Assembly (NCBI GenBank): GCA_004151065.3
Contig: NWUY0300007538.1
Span: forward strand, 60,052-70,100
Direction: 5' to 3'
Source: Larix sibirica
Lineage: Eukaryota > Streptophyta > Pinopsida > Pinales > Pinaceae
Length of the DNA stretch: 10,049 nt
In this document: positions 1 to 6,730 of the stretch, one piece after another
Layout of the letters: each line of letters begins with the position of its first letter
Position numbering within the stretch: the first letter of the stretch is position 1
Position numbers and translations under genes: made by a program
Notes under the pieces: model-generated
Database searches by the model: none
What the model was told of the DNA's origin: nothing
The model's input: the letters and a program-made list of their open reading frames with translations, nothing else

Positions 1-80
1 CGACCATTGCTGCACCTGCAAACAAAATAAAAAACCCTAGCTCCTCAAACTCGCGCTCGCCCTAGCTCCTCACGCCTCTG
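1..80. other. CpG-rich, 5'-leader-like patch with a 13-bp direct repeat
   Basis: This patch differs from the AT-rich rest of the window. It contains AAAACCCTAG (31-40), which resembles the telo-box seen in promoters and leaders of plant housekeeping genes. The 13-mer CCCTAGCTCCTCA occurs at 35-47 and again at 60-72. Several CpG sites cluster at about 51-75, whereas CpG is scarce in the retroelement-derived parts, as expected after long cytosine methylation. A genuine or pseudogenised 5' UTR/first exon is one reading (inference). No promoter or start codon can be assigned with confidence. Confidence 0.3.
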
Positions 81-91
81 TTTAAAGATAG

Positions 92-256
92 ATGTTGGAA
101 GCATAGCTATGGTATGTTGTTGATGAAAAGAAAAGCAATGATGAAGCTGTGCTCTCAATTATAATCATGCAACCAAATAAATTGGTCTTTGTGAAGAAAA
201 TTGCTTGACCATTTGAGATTGTGGCATTTGCATTGTTTAGCAGTTTGAAATTGTAG
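92..256 (+). pseudogene. Short broken open frame, unrecognised
   Basis: Reading from the ATG at 92, the frame meets TAG at 104-106, runs on as WYVVDEKKSNDEAVLS, meets TGA at 206-208 and ends with TAG at 254-256. It lies directly after the CpG-rich patch, which is why I list it. I do not recognise a family with confidence. The VVDE..ND....S pattern faintly recalls the N-terminal domain of CDC48/p97 AAA ATPases, but too few positions agree to call it. It could be a decayed exon, a processed pseudogene or chance. Confidence 0.15.
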
Positions 257-314
257 TCTCTCATTTACTAAGATTACCTGCCTATAGATATTGTTGTTGC
301 AATATTCATAGCAT

Positions 315-375
315 ATATCTACGGATGCTTGTAATTGTAACCCTCTACTTGATATCTACGGATGCTTGTAATTGT
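315..375. repeat. 24-bp direct repeat, period 37
   Basis: The 24-mer beginning ATATCTACGGATGCTTG occurs exactly at 315-338 and again at 352-375, with a 13-bp spacer between. The surrounding sequence (257-426) has no recognisable gene. The core ATATCTACG also appears inside both copies of the downstream 519-bp duplication (about 1040 and 1558-1580), probably by chance. Confidence 0.85.
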
Positions 376-429
376 CATGGTTGTGATTTGCATAAATCCA
401 TTCCATATGTGTTGAGGTGGTACGTGTGA

Positions 430-807
430 GGGGGGATCCTATTGGATCCTGAAGGAAATAAAGTGCTTGCATATGAATGGGGATTGGGACAAGAAATTAA
501 TAATCAGGTGGAGAGGTATGACTTACTCATGGGCTCGGAATTCAACTTCTCTCTCAAGATTCAAAAAATATTGATCTTAGGTGATTCCATATGAGTGATC
601 ACTCGGGGCAGGAAAAGGGTCTCCAAGGACAAAGTGAATATGGAACAAATTCAACAAAGAATTGTTGATCAACTTGATCAGATCAAGCAAGTTAACCTTT
701 TGCACATTTAGAGGGATAACAACCTAGTTGTTGATAGGCTATCCAACCATGCTATTACCTTTGAGCATGGTTTTTTAGTAAAAAATAGGGGCCATCCCCA
801 ATGCTGA
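430..807 (+). pseudogene. LINE-type RNase H domain, decayed (first LINE remnant)
   Basis: This frame encodes the RNase H domain found at the C-terminus of plant L1-clade LINE polyproteins, which would degrade the RNA strand of RNA/DNA hybrids. Visible landmarks are GGILLDPEGNKVLAYEWGLG at the start; NNQVERYDLL, where the catalytic glutamate is GAG 511-513; LILGDS, where the catalytic aspartate is 583-585; and HI*RDNNLVVDRLSN, where the final aspartate is 733-735. The first catalytic aspartate (the usual FDGA motif) is missing, because a TGA at 427-429 and unrelated sequence replace the upstream part. Two stops interrupt the domain: TGA 592-594 and TAG 709-711. The frame ends at TGA 805-807. 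Everything upstream (endonuclease, reverse transcriptase) is absent, which fits the 5' truncation common in LINE copies. It differs in sequence from the RNase H at 5617-6219, so the two come from different LINE families. Confidence 0.75.
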
Positions 808-1820
808 TGGCTCCCCTAAGTTATCATGTGTATGAAATCCAACATGATTATGGAGCATTTGATGCGATTTCTTGGCACAAGTACCATTAAGTGTGATTCA
901 AACGTGTCGGGTGTGAATCATAATGTTCATTTAACCCCCAACATGGGAGGCATTTCTCGCGACTTCCTCCTTGTTGTTCTTTTATCCCTATCCATCTGTT
1001 TTATAGAATTGTTTTTTCTTCATGCCTCCACTTGTGGGATATATCTACGAGGGGATATATGTGTAGCAAGTGTGACTAGTGGTGGTTTTGATGCGATCTT
1101 AATTGGTATCGACTGACCAAGCAACATGATTTTTGGCATTGGTTAACAGGTAAATTTTTAAAATTTTTCTATGACTTGGATTTAGCACAAACTTGTATTG
1201 CAATTGGGATATTTGGTCCATCCACTTGAAGGTTGGTTTCTGTGGCATCATTTGGGAGATTGTTGTAAAAACCATGGCGGGTTCTAGTTGAGGTTTTGAT
1301 CAACATTGGGCCATCCCAATGTTGGTGGCTCCACTAAGTTATCATGTATATGGCATCCAACATGATTATGGAGCATTTGATGCGATCGCTTGGCATGCGT
1401 ACCATTAGGTGTGATTCAAATGTGTTGGGTGTGAGTCATAATGTTCATTTAACCCCCAACATGGGAGGCATTTCTCATGACTTCCTCCTTGTTGTTCCTT
1501 TATCCCTATCCATATGTTTTATAGCATTGATTTTTCTTCATGCCTCCACTTGTGGGATATATCTACGAGCCGGATATCTACGTAGAAAGTGTGACTGGTG
1601 GTGGTTTTGACATGGTCTTAGTTGGTATTGACCGACCAAACAACATGATTTTTGGCATTGGTTAACATGTAAATTTTCAAAATTTTGTTATGACTTGGAT
1701 TTAGCACAAGCTCGTATTGCAACTGGGATATTTGGTCCATCCACTTGAAGGTTTGTTCCCGTGACCTCATTTGGGGGATTGTTGTAAAAACCATGGCGGG
1801 TTCTAGTCGGGGTTTTGATC
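790..1820. repeat. Tandem duplication, two copies of about 519 bp
   Basis: Copy 1 runs from about 790 to 1308 and copy 2 from about 1309 to 1820. Matching landmarks are GGCCATCCC at 790 and 1309, GTTATCATGT near 820 and 1338, and GGCGGGTTCTAGT near 1277 and 1796, all offset by about 519. The copies are clearly homologous, roughly nine bases in ten by eye, with scattered substitutions and 1-bp indels, so the duplication is not recent. Both carry parallel open frames: 826-1116 (96 codons) in copy 1 and 1344-1610 (88 codons) in copy 2. These share a C-terminal hydrophobic stretch (DFLLVV.LSLSICFI). I do not recognise either product. The left edge of copy 1 overlaps the end of the RNase H remnant, so part of the unit may be LINE 3' sequence. 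Confidence 0.9.
1540..1665 (+). other. 41-codon open frame in duplication copy 2, unrecognised
   Basis: This frame starts with ATG 1540-1542 and ends with TAA 1663-1665. It contains the protein-like stretches VGYIYEPDIYVESV and VLVGIDRPNNMIFGIG. The equivalent in copy 1 (from 1022) is broken by a 1-bp deletion that brings a TAG at 1064-1066, but the downstream part of copy 1 still reads SVTSGGFDAILIGID and then a stop where copy 2 has arginine. Several amino-acid differences between the copies are conservative. No known family comes to mind, and the frame may be a relic exon or chance. Confidence 0.15.
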
Positions 1821-1932
1821 TTGGTAAGGTGCAGATTGACATTCTTGAGTTGAGAACGTGATGTTTAGGTTCAACTTGCCAATAGAGGGGGTCATTACAA
1901 TGGTAGATTAGATATCCTTATATGTTGCATCA

Positions 1933-2256
1933 TTGGACACCAAATTTTATGATTTAGAGAGAAAATTTTGGGATCAACTAGGTCAATTGGGGAAGCTAAC
2001 CATAACTTCTAAAGTGCACTGGGAGATGCTGATGGAGGGTCATTATGAAAACACCTATTTTAGGATTCAAAGGCAATTCAAGATAATTTTGTCCATAAGA
2101 TTGCAATGGTGCTCATTGTCATTTCAAGCTCACATTCTCAAGAGGAGGACAAAAAGAATATGGATGAAGTTTTCAATGGCAAACACTCCCTTTAATCCTT
2201 TGTTTTATGTTTTGTTTTTGCATAGTCCTGTTAGGACAATCAATCCAAGTTTATAG
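1933..2256 (+). other. 107-codon open frame, unrecognised
   Basis: This is the longest uninterrupted frame in the left third of the window. It opens with LDTKFYDLERKFWDQLGQL-like sequence, which is rich in charged and aromatic residues, and ends with a hydrophobic tail near FYVLFLHSP before TAG. The upstream context is the end of the 519-bp duplication; downstream is AT-rich non-coding DNA and then the 156-bp duplication. I see no catalytic or binding motif. In an intergenic region full of dead retroelements it may be a leftover of a retroelement ORF or chance. Confidence 0.2.
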
Positions 2257-2315
2257 TTTTAATTTCTCGATTAAAGATGTCATAATTACTATATTTTACT
2301 AAGCTGAAAAAAAAA

Positions 2316-2626
2316 ATTGTGGCATAGCTTTGTTAAGAGAAGAGCATTTATGTAATTTGGAATATTATGCAATTTTAGCTATATAGCCTTTTAATATAAA
2401 AAAAATTATCCATTTCAATGATCACAAAAAGTCCATTCCTTATGTGTGAAGAGGATGTGCACACCTTAATCATTGTGGTATAGCTTTGTTAAGAGAAGAG
2501 CATTTATGTAATTTGGAATATTATGCAATTTTAGCTGTGTAGCCTTTTAATATAAAAAAATTATCCATTTCAATGATCACAAAAAGTCCATTCCTTATGT
2601 GTGAAGAGGATGTGCACACCTTAATC
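2316..2626. repeat. Near-perfect 156-bp tandem duplication
   Basis: Copy 1 is 2316-2471 and copy 2 is 2472-2626. They start with ATTGTGGCATAG and ATTGTGGTATAG and both end in CACACCTTAATC. I see only a few differences: GGCATAG versus GGTATAG, CTATATAGCC versus CTGTGTAGCC, and one A fewer in the A-run of copy 2. The high identity makes this one of the youngest events in the window. Neither copy has a recognisable coding frame. An A-run directly precedes copy 1 (about 2307-2316). Confidence 0.95.
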
Positions 2627-2889
2627 CAGGAAGAAACTTAAACCTAATCGTGATTATTATATACAATGTTTGTGTTTGATTATTTGATGTGCAAAATGAA
2701 TTTTAAAGGGAATGAAAATTTTGAAGTTTCCAGCGTCTCAAACTGAAGCATGACCGTTAGTATTATCCAGCAGTGGCCTTTCTAATTTTGTGGAAAATTA
2801 ATCAATGGAAGGTTTAGTTTGAACTTATGGCTTCCCCAACAAACCTTTTATTGACATTCAATTTCTTATCCACGTCGGATTTATTTATT
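2627..2889. other. AT-rich spacer, no gene seen
   Basis: I find no recognisable coding, RNA or regulatory feature here. From 2818 the frame that later becomes the LINE polyprotein frame is open, so the true left end of the LINE may fall inside this stretch. I could not identify a target-site duplication to fix it. Confidence 0.4.
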
Positions 2890-2985
2890 AGTGTATTACA
2901 AGAAGGAATGGAACGTAAATTTGAACACATGAGACATAAGTCACATATAAAATAGGAAGGACTATTGGGCATATTGAGACTTGTA

Positions 2986-3297
2986 GAAGAAAGATCTTAC
3001 ATGAAAAATAAGTTGTTATCAGGATAAAAAGCAAATCCATATGGCTCATACAAGGTGATGATAATACTAAAATATTTTCATCATTTCTATAGGCATAGAA
3101 TTAACACTAATGCACTATGGAATCTGGAATATAGAAGTAGGTTGGTTACAAGTTTTAAGGAGATGGAAAAGGTTGGTGTAATTTTTTTTTCCAATATGTT
3201 TGGAGAGGATGAGAGGGAGTCCATTGTTTCTGCGTTGAATATTATTTCTCATTACCCATCCTTTGTCAATGTAGATTATAATATTTCTTTAAAATAA
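2986..3297 (+). pseudogene. LINE ORF2 linker before the reverse transcriptase, decayed
   Basis: This is the region between endonuclease and reverse transcriptase in LINE ORF2. It reads EERSYMKNKLLS, shifts frame near 3022 to IKSKSIWLIQGDDNTK (about 3024-3071), and shifts back at about 3070 to YFHHFYRHRINTNALW. The W-L-x-x-G-D-x-N-T-K-x-F-H pattern is characteristic of plant LINE ORF2. It continues through FSNMFGEDERESIV to a TAA at 3295-3297, after which the same frame goes straight on into the reverse transcriptase. The two shifts compensate for each other. Confidence 0.85.
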
Positions 3298-4243
3298 CTT
3301 ATTTCTTTAGATGAACTAAAAGAAGCCATAAGGGATATGCAAAGCAATAAGAGCCCTGGACCTGATGGGTTTCCAATGCAATTCTTCTTAGGATTCTTGG
3401 ATATTTTCCAAGAAGATATTCTAGCAGTGATTGAAGAATCTAGGGTAAAGGGAAGAATACTTGTTGATTTCAAAAAAACTTTTATTGCCCTTATACCCAA
3501 GCTTGACATAGCTTCTTCTTTGGATAATTTTAGACCAATTTCTCTTTGTAACTATATATACAAACTATTTACAAAGATTATTGCAAATAGGATCATGGGG
3601 ATTTTACCAAAGGCAATATCAACATAATAGTTTGCATTTTTATAAAGAAGATAGATCCATATTGCTATAGGGATTTCTCAAGAAGTGGTACAGTTTATGA
3701 AGGTGAAGAAAATTCCAGCATATTTTATCAAAGTGGACTTATCAAAATCATATGACTGGGTTAATTGGAATTTTCTTAGATTGATGTTGATCCAGATTGG
3801 TTTTGATATCCCATTGGTCAATTGGATGATGTCACGTGTGCAATCAATTTCTTTGGTTGTTCTTATAAATGGATATGCTTCATCTTTTTTCAGGCTTGGA
3901 AGAGGCCTGAGACAAGGTTTCCCCCTTATCCCACTCCTTCTCATTATGGTTGTGGAAGGTTTTAGTAGAACTCTTCTTCAGGATAGAGATAATGGAGGTA
4001 TGAAAGGTGTCAATATTGGGGGGAATGTCTCTATTACTCATCTACCTTTGTATATGACATCTTGCTTTTTTCTGATAGCTCTAGGAGGGATATCCCTAAG
4101 ATCAAATATTTATTGAAAATATTCACTAAAGCTACTAGTATGGTTTGTAATGAGTATAAGTCTAGAATATATTTCATGAATCTGGAACAAGCATTAATGG
4201 ATTGGATTGTCTCCCAGTTGAATTTTAATCTAATTGATATTTG
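3298..4243 (+). pseudogene. LINE reverse transcriptase domain, decayed (catalytic DD altered)
   Basis: This domain would copy LINE RNA into DNA at the nicked target. The motifs seen, in order, are KSPGPDG (3349-3369), TFIALIPK, DNFRPISLCN and KIIANR (fingers); KVDLSKSYDWVNW with the motif A aspartate at 3736-3738; and RGLRQGFPL (3901-3927), where families usually have RGLRQGCPLSP. Motif C (4047-4058) reads F-V-Y-D, where active enzymes have x-x-D-D, so the first aspartate codon of the pair is now TAT. Four stops cluster at 3625-3654 (TAA, TAG, TAA, TAG) at positions where relatives usually carry E or Q. A 1-base loss just before motif C shifts the frame; the shifted frame is open from about 4047 to 4243. 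The domain is clearly inactive. Confidence 0.95.
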
Positions 4244-4263
4244 AATTTTAATCTAATTGATAT
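4218..4263. repeat. Exact 23-bp tandem duplication inside the reverse transcriptase
   Basis: The 23 bases at 4218-4240 (starting TTGAATTTTAATC) are repeated without change at 4241-4263. Because 23 is not a multiple of three, the duplication shifts the LINE frame: the frame before it (4047-4243) continues correctly into NNGLKYLGF only if one copy is ignored. It is therefore a mutation that arose after the ancestral ORF was made. The exact identity suggests it is fairly young. Confidence 0.95.
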
Positions 4264-5280
4264 CAATAATGGATTGAAGTATCTTGGGTTTACCATAAAT
4301 CCTAATGATTATCAGAGGAAATAATGGGCCTAGATGGTTAGCAAAATTTAAAGTAGGTTGAATCTATGGTGTAATAAGTGGTTGTCAAGAGGAGGTAGGC
4401 TTGTGATGATGACATATTTTCTTGAGGCCATTCCCATTTATTGTGCATCCATTGCTTACATGCTTGTAGGAACTATGGAAAGTATTATAAAAATCTGCTT
4501 CAATTTCTTGTGGAGAGGAGGAGAGGACTAGAGATAGTTTCCATGGATAGATTGGAGGAAACTCATCATTCCTAAGGAATTAGGAGGGTGGGGTCTGAAT
4601 TTATATCCTTGCTTTTCTATAGCATTAGCAACTAAAGGAATTTGGAGGTTGATCCTAGGAGAAGGATTGTGGGTTAAATTCATTCATCAGAATTACATTC
4701 ATCATTTATCCATTGAAGAGTGGATCAGATCCATAAATAAGGTCTTTAGGAATGTATCCACAATTTGGAAGGCCATGATTAGAGCATATGGCATCATTGG
4801 TGATTGGATATCATGGGACATAGGAAATGGTAGGAAAGTTAGAGTTGGTCAAGATACATGGTCAAGTTGTTTTGTAGCATACAATCTCCCCGAAGAGATG
4901 ACTGGAGCCTTAAGGGACATAGGCCTTATTTATCTTTATCAAGTTTATGATTTACATAACTCCACCCCTCTTAGACAAAGATGGATTTCAAAAAGTGTTT
5001 TGGGCTTTGAGGGGGAGTTCAAGATTTGTTGGGACAGTTACATCGAGGACATACATAACTATCATATTCATTTAAGTGAGAAGGAAGGTACCCTGATATG
5101 GACTAGAAATGCAGTTGGAGGTACTTATGTTCCAAGACTAGGTTATTTAGTGGCTAGGGAAGAAGAAGACCTCCTCGAACCACATTGGTGGAATCATACC
5201 ATATGGAATTTGTAGTGTCCCTTGAAGACTAAATTAGTTTTTTGGCTGGCTCTAAAAGGAAAAAATTTCAGTTTGGGACA
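4262..5280 (+). pseudogene. LINE ORF2 thumb and C-terminal region, decayed
   Basis: This continues the reverse transcriptase in another frame: NGLKYLGFTINPNDY, then WLSRGGRLVMM, EAIPIYCAS, FNFLWRGG, PWIDWRKL, PKELGGWGLNLYP, and the tryptophan-rich stretches LWVKFIHQNYIHH, EEWIRS and IGNGRKVRVGQDTW. All are typical of the region after the palm in plant LINEs. Stops are at 4322, 4331, 4349, 4529, 4535 and 5213. The stretch 4649-5215 (188 codons) is the longest uninterrupted piece of the element. Past the TAG at 5213 the same frame continues as CPLKTKLVFWLALKGK, the usual start of the zinc-binding segment. Confidence 0.9.
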
Positions 5281-5300
5281 TAATGATCACTATTTTAGGC

Positions 5301-5610
5301 ATTAGACCTAGCAGGTGTCCTTTGTGCCAGGATGCTCCAGATTCCATAGCTCATATTTTTGTTAAATGTCCATATATGATTAATTTGTGGGATTATGCCT
5401 CTCAGTATTATTGTATACAATTCATTTGACAAGAAGAGAGTATTGGAGAATCCTTTTAGGTATGGATTAATAATGTATCTTTCTCAGATTATAAATATTT
5501 TCTAGAACTCTTGACTTGGGGAGTCTGGATGGCCAGGAATAAGTCCATATTTCAAGACATTAATATATTAGTTGTTGTATGCAACAAAATATGTGGCTAT
5601 ATTGGATATT
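5301..5610 (+). pseudogene. LINE zinc-knuckle segment (zf-RVT), decayed
   Basis: The frame shifts near 5290 to read RPSRCPLCQDAPDSIAHIF and then VKCPYMINLW. The zinc ligands are Cys 5316-5318, Cys 5325-5327, His 5352-5354 and Cys 5367-5369, giving the C-x2-C...H-x4-C pattern known in plant LINE and related reverse transcriptase proteins. Further on, WGVWMARNKSIFQD matches the usual segment leading to RNase H. There are a TGA and a TAG between about 5420 and 5460. It sits between the thumb region and the RNase H domain, in the normal order. Confidence 0.88.
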
Positions 5611-5616
5611 TTTTCA

Positions 5617-6219
5617 CATTCTACTGCTATTACTAAGCATAGAAGTATAAGGGAGTAGGTAATTGATAAGACAACATGTTGGTGTTATTTTGATGGTGCC
5701 TCCCACGATAGGCGTGAGGAGGGAGGGGCTGGTGGCATCCTGTTCCTATTCGATTCTCTTTGGTTTAAATTTGCAGCAGATATTGGTAGATATTCCAACA
5801 ATCAAGTAGAAATGAAGGCTCTCAGCTTGGTCCTGAAACTGGCCATGTCTAAAGAGTTCAAGATATTCAAGTTTTTGGAGATTCCCTTTTGGTGATTGCC
5901 TAGTTTAAGTTGAAGAAGCCTAAAAAAAAATAATTTTAACCCTCTCTTTGAAGATATTCTCAGATATATGGGGATTTTTCAGTCAATCTCTTTTAACCAT
6001 ATCTATAGAGAAAGGAATTAGGATGCATAATCCCTTTCTAAAAAGGGATTACAGGTGGAAAATGGTACGTGGAGACTCTGGGAAGGCACAAAGAACTCTG
6101 TCAATGAGCTTGGATTGGGCCCACATCCAGACTATGTATTGTATTGCTTCTACAATCACATATATACAGTCTTTTTGTCATACATTTTTGGATCTCTGTA
6201 TCCACATACACATTCATAG
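5617..6219 (+). pseudogene. LINE RNase H domain and ORF2 C-terminus, decayed
   Basis: The domain opens with CYFDGAS, the first catalytic aspartate at 5692-5694, then GGAGGILF and NNQVEMKAL with the glutamate at 5809-5811. After a shift near 5860 it reads VFGDSLLVIA with the aspartate at 5880-5882, then TAG 5901-5903. After another shift near 5935 it resumes as NPLFEDILRY and HIYRERN*DA*SLSKKGLQ. In that last motif TAG stands at 6019-6021, and TAA at 6028-6030 occupies the place of the final catalytic aspartate. The C-terminal tail reads VENGTWRLWEG. The frame stays open to TAG 6217-6219, but only the part to about 6110 resembles known ORF2 ends. Three of four active-site residues are visible, yet the protein cannot be made. 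Confidence 0.92.
6028..6051. repeat. Perfect 10-bp inverted repeat (hairpin) in the RNase H remnant
   Basis: The arms TAATCCCTTT (6028-6037) and AAAGGGATTA (6042-6051) pair perfectly around a 4-base loop. The left arm contains the TAA that replaces the last catalytic aspartate codon of RNase H. No following T-run or regulatory context supports a functional terminator, so I treat it as a structural curiosity. Confidence 0.8.
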
Positions 6220-6443
6220 ATATGTTTTTTTGTTTTGTTTTATATCTCTTGTTATCAGGATGTGTTGTGTTAGCATAGTCTCCTGGAAAAAGTATGACAA
6301 CTCTTTATTTAAATGAAGGCTATACGACCCTAAAATGACTCTTCATCATAAACATATTTTTATGAAGCACGATTAAAAGCAAGGACACATGCCTATTTTG
6401 TACAATGAGATTCATTTTTAATATACTTGATTTAAAAAAAAAA
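6220..6443 (+). other. LINE 3' untranslated region with short A-tract
   Basis: Following the last frame, this AT-rich stretch ends in ten A residues at 6434-6443, the most likely 3' end of the LINE. The A-tract is short and is followed by T-rich DNA (TTATTTTATTTTATTT), so the exact end is uncertain. An earlier nine-A run (5922-5930) cannot be the tail, because RNase H coding continues beyond it. Confidence 0.5.
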
Positions 6444-6585
6444 TTATTTTATTTTATTTTTTTCCGTAGAAAAAACGATAACACGTGAGATGTTTTTCTT
6501 TTTAATAGTGGTAAGCATATAAAATCATCCTAAAATAGTAACAATTAACATTTGAATTTAATATAAAATTGGATAAGATCTTGGA

Positions 6586-6730
6586 GTTATATGAAATACT
6601 TTGGTTGAAACTTGCTAACTACAAGATATATACTTGCTTAAAATTTTGGAAAGTATTATGGTTGTATGAATATTTTGGATAAAATTTGGTAGTTACATGA
6701 CATATATTTTATATTTTTGGAAAGTATTAT
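6586..6730. repeat. Degenerate tandem repeat, unit about 70-75 bp
   Basis: Unit 1 (6586-6660) and unit 2 (6661-6730) align along their length. Both start GTTRTATGAA, share a middle like ACTACAAGATATATA versus TTACATGACATATAT, and end TTTTGGAAAGTATTAT. Related GTTATATRAAATATTT-like motifs recur at about 6784, 6921 and 7020, with larger spacing, suggesting an older array extending to about 7060. No coding potential is visible. Confidence 0.6.

Larger units (their letters stand above)
2890..6443 (+). mobile_element. 5'-truncated, inactive plant L1-clade LINE with C-terminal RNase H
   Basis: Domains follow the order of the ORF2 polyprotein of plant LINEs: linker (about 2986-3297), reverse transcriptase (3298 to about 4243), thumb and C-terminal region (4262 to about 5280), CCHC zinc knuckle (5316-5369) and RNase H (5617 to about 6110), then a 3' untranslated region ending in ten A residues (6434-6443). 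ORF1 and the apurinic endonuclease are absent, as expected for a 5'-truncated insertion; the left boundary is approximate. The reading frame moves between all three + frames and has many stops, so no protein can be made. The frame changes lie near 3022, 3070, 4046, 4240 (the 23-bp duplication), 5290, 5615, 5860 and 5935. No convincing target-site duplication was found. Confidence 0.93.

Noticed and set aside
31-40. Interstitial telomere sequence
   Set aside because: Only one AAACCCTA-like unit is present; a true interstitial telomere would show several TTTAGGG/CCCTAAA units.
82-264. 60-codon frame on the minus strand
   Set aside because: It is antisense to the broken + frame at 92-256 and shows no motif; composition alone can explain it.
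1618-1842. 74-codon frame on the minus strand across the end of duplication copy 2
   Set aside because: No recognisable family, and I did not see an equivalent open frame in copy 1; treated as chance.
3276-3509. Minus-strand frame inside the LINE
   Set aside because: Antisense shadow of the reverse transcriptase fingers region, which is clearly coded on the + strand.
3678-3944. Minus-strand frame inside the LINE
   Set aside because: Antisense shadow of the RT palm region with the VDLSKSYD and RGLRQG motifs on the + strand.
5922-5930. Nine-A run as the LINE poly-A tail
   Set aside because: RNase H coding (NPLFEDILRY, HIYRERN) continues after it, so the element does not end there.
2860-6480. 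Target-site duplication for the large LINE
   Set aside because: TTATTTATT near 2881 and TTATTTTATT after 6443 look alike but are low-complexity and do not fix the boundaries.
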